Position numbers and translations under genes: made by a program. Source: Bacteroidales bacterium (GTDB lineage Bacteria; Bacteroidota; Bacteroidia; Bacteroidales; UBA7960). From it: a stretch of DNA of 24,877 nt. The DNA is taken from contig PWND01000123.1 of assembly GCA_003557965.1 (NCBI GenBank), positions 1 through 24,877 of the forward strand. The letters are read 5' to 3'. Position 1 is the stretch's first letter; each line of letters starts with the position of its first letter. A model generated the notes under the pieces. That model saw only the letters and a list, made by a program, of their open reading frames with translations, ran no database searches and was not told where the DNA came from. Positions 1 to 8,661 of the stretch are shown here, piece after piece.

Positions 1-1
1 T

Positions 2-1237
2 GTACAAGCGTATGCTGTAAACGATGAAGGTGAGGCACTGGGTGATGAACTATCTTTCGAAACACTGGCGGCTATTCCAATAGTTGAAACCCTGGATGCT
101 GAAGAAATTGAGCCTTATTCAGCACGATTAGGAGGTGAAATTACTGATGATGGTGGATCAGAAATTACGCAAAGAGGTATATACTTTGGAGATGAAGAAA
201 ATACAGAAGAGACCGGTGCCACAATAAATATGGGAGACGGTGACGGCATCTTTTCTGATATAATTGACGGCCTTGAACCCGGAGCCACATACTATTTCAG
301 GGCTTTTGCCTTCAACGAAGCAGGAGAGGCTTTAGGGCAGGAAAAATCATTTTCAACGCCCCCGGTAATACCAGAAGTAGAAACCCTGGAAGCCTCTGAT
401 ATTCTTCATAACTCTGCAACTGTTGGCGGGATAGTTACTTATGACGGCGGTACTACCATAACAACTGCAGGGATATATTTTCATACTTCTGATAATCCTT
501 TGGATGATGGCTCACAGCTTACAATCGCTATTGAAAATGATATTTTCGAAGATGTTTTAAGCGGACTTACACCTGCTACAACATATTACCTGGTAGCATT
601 TGCTACTAATACAGCCGGAACAGGATATGGGGAAATGGTTACATTTACAACTGAGCCTTATATCCCAATAGTAGAAACTCATGATGCTAGTGAAATAACT
701 GCAAATACCGCTGAAATACACGGAGAAGTATTATCGGCACAGGGCGCTGATGTGGTTGAGCGTGGTTTTTATTGGGGCACTACCCCCTACCCTGCTGATG
801 AAGGTGAAAAAGCAGAATCCGGTGATGACATTGGTAGTTTTTCTTATAACCTCGATAATCTTGATGCAAACACACTTTATTATTTTCAGGCGTATGCTGT
901 TAATAATGAAGGAACAGGATATGGGGATATAAATAGTTTTTATACCGAGCTTGCCGACCAGGAAGCTTGGGTGCCAAATGCTTTCAGGCCTGAGAGCAGC
1001 ATACCCGAAAACAGAGTTTTTATGCCTGTGTTTCAGTTTGAACCAACAAGATATACAATGGAAATTTACAACCGATGGGGTGCCCGGGTTTTTTCCACAA
1101 ATGACTTTAGTATTGCATGGGATGGTACTTCCGTTAGTGGCAAAGCACCTGCCGGTGCCTACAAGTACAGAATAATATATGTTGATGAAAAGGGAGTTGA
1201 AAATGTTCTGACAGGAGTAGTTAACCTGGTAAGGTAA
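2..1237 (+). CDS. Partial FN3-like repeat protein with T9SS type B (gliding-motility-associated) C-terminal domain
   Basis: The frame is open from base 2 with no start in the window, so this is the 3' end of a longer gene. The visible part holds the tail of one repeat and three further repeats of about 90 residues. Each opens with a phrase like IPIVET-DA-EI and closes with L-P-TTYY-AFA-N-AG-GYG, which is typical of fibronectin-III-like beta-sandwich repeats in Bacteroidota surface proteins. The last ~95 residues (from about base 950) begin W-VPNAFRP, continue with MEIYNRWGARVF and WDG, and end in G-Y-Y-I-Y-D-KG. That is the signature of the gliding-motility-associated (CHU_C) domain used as a type B sorting signal by the type IX secretion system. 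The protein is therefore inferred to be exported and released or attached at the cell surface, perhaps as an adhesin or structural protein. No catalytic domain is visible in this fragment. Confidence 0.85.
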   Translation, partial: VQAYAVNDEGEALGDELSFETLAAIPIVETLDAEEIEPYSARLGGEITDDGGSEITQRGIYFGDEENTEETGATINMGDGDGIFSDIIDGLEPGATYYFRAFAFNEAGEALGQEKSFSTPPVIPEVETLEASDILHNSATVGGIVTYDGGTTITTAGIYFHTSDNPLDDGSQLTIAIENDIFEDVLSGLTPATTYYLVAFATNTAGTGYGEMVTFTTEPYIPIVETHDASEITANTAEIHGEVLSAQGADVVERGFYWGTTPYPADEGEKAESGDDIGSFSYNLDNLDANTLYYFQAYAVNNEGTGYGDINSFYTELADQEAWVPNAFRPESSIPENRVFMPVFQFEPTRYTMEIYNRWGARVFSTNDFSIAWDGTSVSGKAPAGAYKYRIIYVDEKGVENVLTGVVNLVR

Positions 1238-1240
1238 TCT

Positions 1241-1795
1241 TTATAAGAACTTCCTTACAAATTCCTCAATCTGCTTGTTCAGTTCCTCAATATTTCCATC
1301 ATTCATAACTTTAAAATCAGCAAGTTTAATGCAAGCAGATAAGTTTTGCTTGTTAGGGTCTGTGGCTGCTATTTCCCGCCTTTCATCAGAAAGAAAAGTT
1401 TCGTAGCTAATATTATCCGTTTCCGACTTCCTTTTTTTTATCCGGTTATACCTGGTTTCCAGGCTTGCATCAACAGCTAAAAGGATAAAGTCAGATTTTT
1501 TTCTTAACAACTCAACTTCGCCGGGTGTCCTGATACTTTCTATTACACAATTTTCTTTACTATCCAAAGCCTTATTATACAACACTTCAACAAGATATGC
1601 CGGAGAATTGCCTTTACGAAGCTCGTTGGCAATTTGGGTGAGAGAGTCCCTGTTTACCTCTAACCCTTTCTCATTAAGTTTTTCAATTAAAAGGCTTCGC
1701 ACCGAATAATGTGTAAAACCCTTCTTTTTTACCAGGTAATCAACAACAGTGCCTTTGCCTGCTCCTAATGTTCCGGTTATTCCTATTATTTTCAT
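1241..1795 (-). CDS. P-loop AAA-family nucleotide kinase-like protein (dephospho-CoA/dCMP kinase-like)
   Basis: This 184-residue protein has a Walker A loop GTLGAGKGT at residues 8-16 directly after the first beta strand. Around residues 84-93 it has ESIRTPGEVE, a Walker B-like/substrate segment seen in small kinase-like ATPases of the UPF0200, dephospho-CoA kinase and deoxycytidylate kinase group. A basic lid-like stretch (RIKKRK) lies at about 118-123. The length suits a single-domain nucleoside monophosphate kinase fold. The substrate cannot be read from sequence. A true dephospho-CoA kinase (coaE) is possible, but the ESIRTPGEVE segment fits the UPF0200-like branch better. It is the last gene of the leftward efflux block, 39 bp after the RND pump stop, and its stop lies 3 bp from the convergent T9SS protein. 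Co-transcription with the pump is inferred from spacing only. Confidence 0.7.
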   Translation of the reverse strand: MKIIGITGTLGAGKGTVVDYLVKKKGFTHYSVRSLLIEKLNEKGLEVNRDSLTQIANELRKGNSPAYLVEVLYNKALDSKENCVIESIRTPGEVELLRKKSDFILLAVDASLETRYNRIKKRKSETDNISYETFLSDERREIAATDPNKQNLSACIKLADFKVMNDGNIEELNKQIEEFVRKFL

Positions 1796-1834
1796 CTTTA
1801 CATACTATAGTTAATAATTTGTTTTATAACAAAA

Positions 1835-4800
1835 CTATTTTCTCAGACTACTAATTTTTCTTTTTGTAAGCATAATAATCTGGTACATACATGGAACAAT
1901 AACCAGTGTTAAGAAAGTTGCCACAGTAAGCCCGAAAATAATTGTCCATGCCATAGGACTCCAGAATGCAGCATTATCACCACCAAAGTATATTTGAGGG
2001 TTAAAATCTCTAAGCAGGCCAATAAAATCAATATTTAAGCCAATAGCAAGAGGGAACAAGCCAAGTACTGTTGTGATTGCTGTAAGAATTACAGGCCTGA
2101 ACCTGGTTTTCCCGGCTTCTTTTACACACTCCAAAGATTCTGACGGGCTAAGATTATTATCTTCGGGAATATTCATCTCAACTTTCTTTTTTACATGTAA
2201 AAAGTCTGTATAATCAATCAATACAATAGCATTGTTTACAACAACACCAACAAGGCTAATAATTCCCACACCTGTCATAATGATAGCAAAATCCATATTA
2301 AACAATCCAAGTCCAAAAAAGACTCCACCTGTGCTAAAAATAACACTCATTATTATAATTACCGGCTTAATAACAGAGTTGAACTGTGTAACAAGAATCA
2401 AAGCAATTAAAGAAAGAGCAATCATCAATGCCTGAATTAAGAAAATCATTGAATCTTGCTGTTCTTGCTGTTCGCCGGTAAACTCATATTGATATCCATC
2501 AGGTAAATCAATATTTTCCAAAACATCAGATATCTGCTGATTAATTCTGTTTGCATTATATCCCGGCAAGATATTAGAGTAAAGAGTAATAACCCTGTTC
2601 ATGTCAATTCTATTAATTGAGCCGTATGTTTTGCTGTACTCATAATATGCAACAGCCGAAACAGGCACCTGCATAATACTTCCTGTAGAGGGATTCCTGA
2701 AAGTTATAAGCTGGTTCATTAATGAGCCCATATTATTTCTGTACTCTTCCTGAAGCCTCATTTGTATAGGAATTTCGTCTTCCCCAAATTTATATGTTGA
2801 TACCTCAAGCCCAAATAAAGCAGTACGCAAAGTGTTTGCAATAATAAAGGTAGATAAGCCGTACCGCCTGGCATTCTCCCTGTCAATACGCACCAATATT
2901 TCGGGTTTGTCGGTATCAAGGTCCATTCGTAAACCTTCAATTCCTTCTATACCGGCATTATTAATTCGTGTTCTTATATCTTCAGTTAAAGCTATAAGCT
3001 GATCAAATTCTCTTCCGCTTACTTCAATATTAATAGGCCTTCCACTAGGCGGGCCTACATTGTTCTTTTCAATAGTAAATGTCATGCCGGGATAATTCCC
3101 TGACAATTTATCACTTATTTCTGACATAATATTGCTGGTGCTAACCCCACCACGTTCGTCATAATCAACAAAAGTTATTGTAATTCTGCCTCTGTGTGGT
3201 GTTTCACCGGCGCTAAACTCCATTTCACCAACTGCACCTCTACCTATGGTAGTATGGATAGACTTTACTATCTGCATATTTGGCTTTAACAGCTCCTTTA
3301 TTTTATCTTCAACAACTACAATACGTGCATCAGTTTCTTTAATATCAGTACCTAAAGGCATTTCAACCATAACATTAATAAACTGTGGTTCATTATCAGG
3401 AAAAAACAAAATATTAGGGCTTCTGGCGAAAAAAAGCATAGTTGATAAAAACAAGAATATTAATGTGCCAAAAACAAACAGGTATGGATTTTTACCTTTT
3501 AAAGCATAATTTAACGTACGAGAATACAGCTTTTCATTAAAAGGCAGTAGCTTTTCTCTAAACCACTTTGACAGTGGAGTAAAAAGGTAGGCTGCAGCAA
3601 TAGTTATTACAATTCCAAGTAATATAAGATTAGCTATAAAAGGCATTTTCAATAAATGAAACAACCCGCTGATTATCAGTAAAACAAATGAAACAATAAC
3701 TATCCTGGTATTTCTTTTCTTTGCTTTATACTTATTATCATGTTCAGCTTCATTTTTCTTTTCTTTATTTCTAAAAAAAGTATATGAAAAAACCGGTATA
3801 ATTATTAAGGCAACAAACAGAGATGAACTTAGTACAATAATAAGTGTAATCGGCATATATTTCATAAACTCGCCCACAATTCCATCCCATAAAGCCAGTG
3901 GGAAAAAGGCTGATAAAGTGGTAGCAGTGGATGTAATAACAGGCATGGCAATTTCGCCAATTGCTCTTTTTGCAGCTTCAAAAACAGGATAGCCTTTTTC
4001 AATAAATCTAAATATATTATCAACAGCAACAATTGCATTATCAACCAATAAACCCAGTGCAAGAATAATTGAAAACAAAACAATCATATTTATTTGTGTA
4101 TCAGTTATTCCCAAAACCATAAAGGAGGTAAAAATAGATAATGGGATGGCCAAGCCAACAAATAAGGCATTTTTAATCCCCAAAAACAAGTAGAGAATTA
4201 ATACTATAAGCAATACGGCAAGGATAATGCTGTTTTCAAGGCTTGTTAATTGCTCACGTATTCCTTCCGACTGATCGTTTGTTAATGTTATATTCAGGTC
4301 AGGAGGAATAGCACCAGTTTTTTTTGAATCATCTAAAAAAGCTAAAATCTTATTAATTGCAGATATCAAATTTTCTCCTGATTTTTTTATTACCTGCAAG
4401 GTAACCACAGCCTGATCATCAAGCCGTGAAATACTCATTGGGTCAGCGTATGTAAATACAACATCTGCAACATCCTTAAGATAAACCACATTGCCAAATT
4501 CGTGCTTAACAATTATGTTTTCTATTTGGCTAACATCAGTAAATTCTCCTACACTTCGAACTGCCCACCTGGTATTATCATCAAATAAAATTGAGCCTCC
4601 TGATATTGAAATGTTTTCCATTCTAATGGCATTTTCAATTTCTGAAAAGCTTAATTCATTTGCATTTAGCTTTATTGGGTTTACATTTATCTGAACTTCC
4701 CTCTCTTCAATACCGGTAATTTCAACCCTCGACACTTCAGATATTGCGTCAATATTTTCTTCCATATAATCAGCAAATCCTCTCAGCTCGCTTATGCTAT

Positions 4801-5278
4801 AGTCACCAGAGATATTAATATTTAAAACGGGAAACTCTGAAAAGTCAATTTCCATTACCATTGGATCTAACTGCAAATCAGCCGGCAACTCGGATTTAGC
4901 TCTATCAACAGCATCTTTAACATCTTGATGGGCTGTTTTGACATCAACACCTGTTTCAAACTCCACAAAGATATCAGAGTTATCCTGGGATGATGTAGAT
5001 GAAAGTTTTGATACATCATTTAAGTTATTAATTTCATTTTCAAGAGGCCTGGTTACCAGGTTTTCCATATCTACCGGAGAATTACCCGGATATATTGTTT
5101 TTACCATAATTGTTGGCAAAACAACATCAGGAAACAACTCTTTAGGCAGAATTCTATATGAGAAAATCCCAAAAACCGCAAGAATAAACGTTAGCAAAAA
5201 AATTGTGTTTTTGTTTTTTAATGCAAAAGTGGCCGGCTTAAATTCCCTTAAATGCTCGCTCTTTTCTTTTTCTGACAT
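1835..5278 (-). CDS. RND-family efflux pump, inner membrane permease (HAE1-type)
   Basis: This 1147-residue protein is the proton-driven inner membrane component of a tripartite efflux system exporting hydrophobic or amphiphilic compounds. An N-terminal helix (about 24-42) is followed by a large periplasmic loop, the first helix bundle (about 348-500), a second loop and a second bundle (about 940-1135), which is the AcrB-type duplicated layout. The TM4 motif reads GLLVDNAIVAVDNI (409-422), so the first relay aspartate is kept (D413) and the second is Asn (N414). The TM10 equivalent reads GVVVNNAIVLID (1011-1022), with Asn where AcrB has its relay lysine. It is about 100 residues longer than a usual HAE1 pump. 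Two extra hydrophobic segments (about 525-543 and 547-566), preceded by a lysine-rich stretch, sit between the two halves. The gene lies 30 bp after the adaptor and is probably co-transcribed with it. Its substrate is unknown. Confidence 0.95.
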   Translation of the reverse strand: MSEKEKSEHLREFKPATFALKNKNTIFLLTFILAVFGIFSYRILPKELFPDVVLPTIMVKTIYPGNSPVDMENLVTRPLENEINNLNDVSKLSSTSSQDNSDIFVEFETGVDVKTAHQDVKDAVDRAKSELPADLQLDPMVMEIDFSEFPVLNINISGDYSISELRGFADYMEENIDAISEVSRVEITGIEEREVQINVNPIKLNANELSFSEIENAIRMENISISGGSILFDDNTRWAVRSVGEFTDVSQIENIIVKHEFGNVVYLKDVADVVFTYADPMSISRLDDQAVVTLQVIKKSGENLISAINKILAFLDDSKKTGAIPPDLNITLTNDQSEGIREQLTSLENSIILAVLLIVLILYLFLGIKNALFVGLAIPLSIFTSFMVLGITDTQINMIVLFSIILALGLLVDNAIVAVDNIFRFIEKGYPVFEAAKRAIGEIAMPVITSTATTLSAFFPLALWDGIVGEFMKYMPITLIIVLSSSLFVALIIIPVFSYTFFRNKEKKNEAEHDNKYKAKKRNTRIVIVSFVLLIISGLFHLLKMPFIANLILLGIVITIAAAYLFTPLSKWFREKLLPFNEKLYSRTLNYALKGKNPYLFVFGTLIFLFLSTMLFFARSPNILFFPDNEPQFINVMVEMPLGTDIKETDARIVVVEDKIKELLKPNMQIVKSIHTTIGRGAVGEMEFSAGETPHRGRITITFVDYDERGGVSTSNIMSEISDKLSGNYPGMTFTIEKNNVGPPSGRPINIEVSGREFDQLIALTEDIRTRINNAGIEGIEGLRMDLDTDKPEILVRIDRENARRYGLSTFIIANTLRTALFGLEVSTYKFGEDEIPIQMRLQEEYRNNMGSLMNQLITFRNPSTGSIMQVPVSAVAYYEYSKTYGSINRIDMNRVITLYSNILPGYNANRINQQISDVLENIDLPDGYQYEFTGEQQEQQDSMIFLIQALMIALSLIALILVTQFNSVIKPVIIIMSVIFSTGGVFFGLGLFNMDFAIIMTGVGIISLVGVVVNNAIVLIDYTDFLHVKKKVEMNIPEDNNLSPSESLECVKEAGKTRFRPVILTAITTVLGLFPLAIGLNIDFIGLLRDFNPQIYFGGDNAAFWSPMAWTIIFGLTVATFLTLVIVPCMYQIIMLTKRKISSLRK

Positions 5279-5308
5279 ATTATTGCTTTTTCTTTAAAAA
5301 AGTTAGTT

Positions 5309-6469
5309 TTAATTTTTTACTGATATTAAAGCACCTTCATTAACCAGGTTATGTCCGTCAATAATTAAAAAATCACCTTTGTCTAAACCGGACTCTATCA
5401 TGGTTTTTCCTTCTCCATCAAGGCCTCTCTTAATATATGCCTTTTTCACCCTTTTTAAATCATCATCAGATTCAACAATGTAAACAAACTGGCCTTTAAT
5501 ATCTTGCTTTATCAAAAATGAAGGAATTGTCACAGCATCATCTTTTGAAAAAACATTAAGCCCGACAATTGCAGTCATGTTAGGCTTAATTTTTTCATCA
5601 ATATTGTCAACAATTAACTGAACCCTAAATGTCCTGTTTTCCGGATTAATCGAGTTACTTATCCTGAAAATTTCAACACTCTCATTATAATCAGGATATG
5701 CCGGAAACCCTAGTGTAACTTTATCATCCCTACTTACTGCCGGCAAATACCTTTCAGATACATCAATATTGATGTATAGTTTACCCAGATCAATAATGTG
5801 AATCATAGGATTGCCTGGTGTTGCCAGCTCTCCCTGCTTTTGAAAAACTTTTTCAACTATTCCCGAAAACGGAGCTCTGATAACTGACATGTTTAGTTGC
5901 GACTCCAGGGTTTCTAACCTTGAAACCTGGCTTCTATAGTTATTTTTTGACTGCAGGTATTGCACTTCACTTCCTATTTCTTTTTCCCATAACCTTTTTT
6001 GACGCTGATACATGGTTTCAGCCAGCTCTAATGCCGTTTTAACCTCCTTAATGTTGTTTTCAATTACTTCCGAGTTTAGCCTTGCAATAATCTGTCCTTT
6101 TTCAACCCTGTCTCCTTCTTTTACATTAAAGCTTTTTATATGCCCGTTAATTTCCGGTGATATAACAGCTTCATTAACAGCTTCAACATTTCCGTTCAGC
6201 TTAACATAGCGCTCAAACCTGCCGTAATCTATTTCAGATACAGTAACGGGAGTTAACCTCTGGCTTTTTGAAACCTCCCCCATTTTTGAAAGTTCGTTTT
6301 CAAGCTCATTAATTTTTTTAGTCAGCTCATTAATCTGCTCATTATATTCTGATATCTGGTTGCGAATATTTTCCGCACTTCTGTCCTCCTCTTCACTGCA
6401 GGAAATATTCATAAAGATTAATGCTATGGCGATAAGTGCCTTAATTGAATAATTCGAAATTATGTTCAT
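5309..6469 (-). CDS. RND efflux periplasmic adaptor (membrane fusion protein), lipoprotein
   Basis: This 386-residue protein bridges the RND pump and the TolC-like channel. It opens with a short hydrophobic signal and a probable lipidation site at Cys24 (NISC; Asn at -3 is non-canonical), followed by SEEED. A predicted coiled coil (about 34-64, heptads in INELTKKINELENEL) precedes the adaptor core. The core has a first lipoyl half-motif (about 96-127, VISPEINGHI and VKEGDRVEKGQIIARL), an alpha-hairpin (about 128-192), a second lipoyl half (about 196-228, VIRAPFSGIVEKV), then beta-barrel and membrane-proximal domains. This is the standard HlyD/AcrA arrangement. It lies between the TolC-like and RND genes. 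The 148-bp gap upstream carries a promoter-like element and an inverted repeat, so adaptor and pump may have their own transcript. The SEEED after the cysteine resembles the surface-export signal of Bacteroidota lipoproteins. Confidence 0.93.
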   Translation of the reverse strand: MNIISNYSIKALIAIALIFMNISCSEEEDRSAENIRNQISEYNEQINELTKKINELENELSKMGEVSKSQRLTPVTVSEIDYGRFERYVKLNGNVEAVNEAVISPEINGHIKSFNVKEGDRVEKGQIIARLNSEVIENNIKEVKTALELAETMYQRQKRLWEKEIGSEVQYLQSKNNYRSQVSRLETLESQLNMSVIRAPFSGIVEKVFQKQGELATPGNPMIHIIDLGKLYINIDVSERYLPAVSRDDKVTLGFPAYPDYNESVEIFRISNSINPENRTFRVQLIVDNIDEKIKPNMTAIVGLNVFSKDDAVTIPSFLIKQDIKGQFVYIVESDDDLKRVKKAYIKRGLDGEGKTMIESGLDKGDFLIIDGHNLVNEGALISVKN

Positions 6470-6517
6470 TTGCTTTTGCTTTTTAATGACTTATTTTTTC
6501 AAGTAAATATTGTAATT

Positions 6518-6563
6518 CAAATGTAATCATGCATTTATTTTGCTTTATCAATTCTAAATGCAT
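6518..6563 (-). promoter_or_regulatory. Candidate internal promoter and inverted repeat before the adaptor gene
   Basis: On the minus strand TACATTTG (6518-6525) matches the -7 consensus TAnnTTTG, 48 bp upstream of the adaptor start. A TTG (6549-6551, minus strand) lies 23 bp upstream of it as a possible -33. Overlapping this spacer is an inverted repeat with perfect 9-bp arms: ATGCATTTA (6529-6537) and TAAATGCAT (6555-6563), 17 bp apart. The arrangement could allow separate regulated expression of adaptor and pump. AT-rich chance matches are possible. Confidence 0.4.
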
Positions 6564-6617
6564 TAAAGTTTGTTACACAATTTTTTTCTCTATTCATTAT
6601 ACAACAAATCAATTGCA

Positions 6618-7976
6618 TTATATTGTTCCCATTGCTTTATCTAACTGGCTCTTAGCATTTAGAAGTTCAAAAACCGACTGCAAATAATTCGATTGTGTTT
6701 CCAGTACCTGGTCGTTTGCCTGTGTTAATTCGAGGCTTGATGCCAAGCCTTCATTATGCATAATGACAGTTTTTTCAAAAATCTTTTCAGCAAGCTTTAA
6801 GTTATCCTTATCGTTTTGATATTTTTCAAGAGCATTATTAAACCTGGCTTTAGCTTCCTGAATTTGCAATTCTACAGATTGGGCAGTCAGGCGTGTTGCG
6901 ATTTGGGCTCTATCAAGTTCCAGCCTCGCTTGTTGCACCCTGGCACTACGCATACCCGATGAAAAAATCGGAATATTAATATTTATCCCAAAGAAAGTTG
7001 TTGGGAACCATGATTCATCAGGGTCAAGAAAAGAGAATTCATTTCGCATTGCAGATTCCTGGTATACATAGTTTCCTGAAATGTTAGGATAAAAAGCTGT
7101 TCGCTCCCTTTTTAGATTCATCTCCTGCATAGCTTCCATTGACTGCATTATTTGATAATCAATATGATTATCAATATTAAAGCTATTTACTCGTAATATT
7201 TCGAGTGTTAAACTGTTTAGTAACTCCTCAAGCTTATCAGAAAGCTCAAGGTTCTTTTCCAAATCCATCCCAATTTGAAACTTCAGCAAGTTATCAGTCA
7301 GTACTTTCTGCCTTTCAAAGTTTGAGAGTGTATTTTTTAGCCTGGAAACTGCTAATTGTAATTGATCTTTATTTATTTGGTCAGTAAATCCTGCATCATA
7401 CATTGCTTTTGTTTCCAGAAGCATACTATTCATATTGTCAATGTTTTCTTTAATTATACGAATGTTTTCCCTAGTTACCAAAGCAAGGAAATAAGTTTGA
7501 GATACGTCGGCAATTACCTCAAGCTTTGTTTTCTTTACATTTTTATTAGCAACCTCCCTGAAAATTTTTGCGGCTTTAAGCCCCACGAAGTAAGAGCCAT
7601 CAAAAATTAACTGATTAATATTCAGGCTTGCGGATAAATTTTGTTCGGTACCAAATTGGATTTCAGCAAATTCTCCGGGTTGTCCTCCGAAAAATTCTGC
7701 GGGTACTAAGCTGGTAGGAATTTCAAAATAATATTGATACCCGGCAGAAGCATTTACCTGTGGCAAGCCAATAGCCCTGGTCTCAGCAATTTGCCTTTCG
7801 GCAATTTTTGCATCAATACGGGCATCCTGCATGGAAGCATTATGAGCTATTGCATACTCATGGGCATTCTCCAGGCTAAGAATTATCTTTTGGTTTGCTT
7901 CATAATAATTATCATTGCTTTTTGACGTTAATACCAGCAACATTAACAAAGGCAATATTGAAAAATTTTTACTCAT
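6618..7976 (-). CDS. TolC-family outer membrane efflux channel
   Basis: This 452-residue outer membrane factor forms the exit duct of the neighbouring efflux system. A signal peptide covers about residues 1-20 (hydrophobic LPLLMLLVLTS). The protein then shows the internally duplicated OEP pattern: long helical stretches rich in Ala, Gln, Glu and Asn alternate with short strand segments such as LSASLNINQLIFDG (about 114-127) and the matching ININIPIFSSG in the second half. Motifs typical of the family are ALENA-like (LENAHEYAIAHN), RIDAKIAERQIAETRAIGLP and, near the end, the second copy ELTQANDQVLETQSNYLQSV. The start lies 19 bp after the tetR stop, so the two genes are almost certainly co-transcribed. 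Confidence 0.93.
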   Translation of the reverse strand: MSKNFSILPLLMLLVLTSKSNDNYYEANQKIILSLENAHEYAIAHNASMQDARIDAKIAERQIAETRAIGLPQVNASAGYQYYFEIPTSLVPAEFFGGQPGEFAEIQFGTEQNLSASLNINQLIFDGSYFVGLKAAKIFREVANKNVKKTKLEVIADVSQTYFLALVTRENIRIIKENIDNMNSMLLETKAMYDAGFTDQINKDQLQLAVSRLKNTLSNFERQKVLTDNLLKFQIGMDLEKNLELSDKLEELLNSLTLEILRVNSFNIDNHIDYQIMQSMEAMQEMNLKRERTAFYPNISGNYVYQESAMRNEFSFLDPDESWFPTTFFGININIPIFSSGMRSARVQQARLELDRAQIATRLTAQSVELQIQEAKARFNNALEKYQNDKDNLKLAEKIFEKTVIMHNEGLASSLELTQANDQVLETQSNYLQSVFELLNAKSQLDKAMGTI

Positions 7977-7995
7977 AAATTTGTTTTTATATTAG

Positions 7996-8607
7996 TTAGT
8001 TAATGTTTTCCTTTAGTTTATTATTAAGATATTTTATGCCTTCCTGATTAGCTATTCCCCTGATGTGATAAACGAATAAAGTTTGAAAAAGCTCCTCTTT
8101 AGAATATTGTTCCAATTTAGAATACTCTCCGCTTGAAAACATCTCCATCATATCAACATAAATATTTGCAATTATTTCGTAGTTTAAGTCTTTAAGATAA
8201 ATCCCTTGTTGAATACCTTTCTGAATGTTCTCCATTATTTTTGTAAAAACATGTTCTCTTTTAAACTTTATCAGCTTTTCCCATGCCTTGGGGTAGTACC
8301 TCTGAAGATCGTAAGAAAATGCAGGATTCATTTGATTTAAATGGCCAGATATGTACTTACTCATAAGAAGCAGGTGGTCAATTGCATTTAAAGATTTATC
8401 ATCAAGCATTTCCCTGATACCGGAGTGTTGTCGGTTAATATGGTAATCTATAACTTGATAAACAACATCCTCTTTATCTTTAAAGTGTTGATAAATTGTT
8501 TTTTTACTAAGGCCTAGTTCTTTAGCCAGGTCATCCATAGTAATGCTTTTAATTCCAAACCTAAAGTAAATACCTGTAATTTTATCAATTAAATTCTCTG
8601 TTTCCAT
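7996..8607 (-). CDS. TetR/AcrR-family transcriptional regulator of the efflux operon
   Basis: This 203-residue regulator has an N-terminal TetR DNA-binding domain. Residues 18-45 (GIKSITMDDLAKELGLSKKT followed by IYQHFKDKE) form the helix-turn-helix, with the recognition helix about 32-41. The remaining helical part (about 55-200) is the variable ligand-binding and dimerisation domain. It is the first gene of the leftward efflux block, so it probably represses its own promoter and the downstream pump genes until a substrate binds. A 23-bp palindrome 32 bp before its start is the best operator candidate. The ligand is unknown. Confidence 0.92.
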   Translation of the reverse strand: METENLIDKITGIYFRFGIKSITMDDLAKELGLSKKTIYQHFKDKEDVVYQVIDYHINRQHSGIREMLDDKSLNAIDHLLLMSKYISGHLNQMNPAFSYDLQRYYPKAWEKLIKFKREHVFTKIMENIQKGIQQGIYLKDLNYEIIANIYVDMMEMFSSGEYSKLEQYSKEELFQTLFVYHIRGIANQEGIKYLNNKLKENIN

Positions 8608-8638
8608 TGGATAGAAAAATGTATAATGTATAGTTGCC

Positions 8639-8661
8639 GAATAAACAGGTCTTGTTTATTC
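8639..8661. promoter_or_regulatory. Candidate TetR operator palindrome
   Basis: The inverted repeat GAATAAACA (8639-8647), 5-bp spacer, TGTTTATTC (8653-8661) has two perfect 9-bp arms. It lies 32 bp upstream of the tetR start in the region that should hold the efflux operon promoter. Size, symmetry and position match a TetR-family operator. A weaker second inverted repeat, TTTGTT (8662-8667) and AACAAA (8679-8684), lies next to it. Binding is inferred. Confidence 0.55.

Noticed and set aside
1229..1258. GTAAGG/CCTTAC inverted repeat at the convergent junction
   Set aside because: The arms are only 6 bp with an 18-base loop and no T-run, too weak for a terminator call.
4938..5297. 119-residue open frame on the plus strand
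   Set aside because: It overlaps the N-terminal part of the RND pump gene in antisense and has no independent support.
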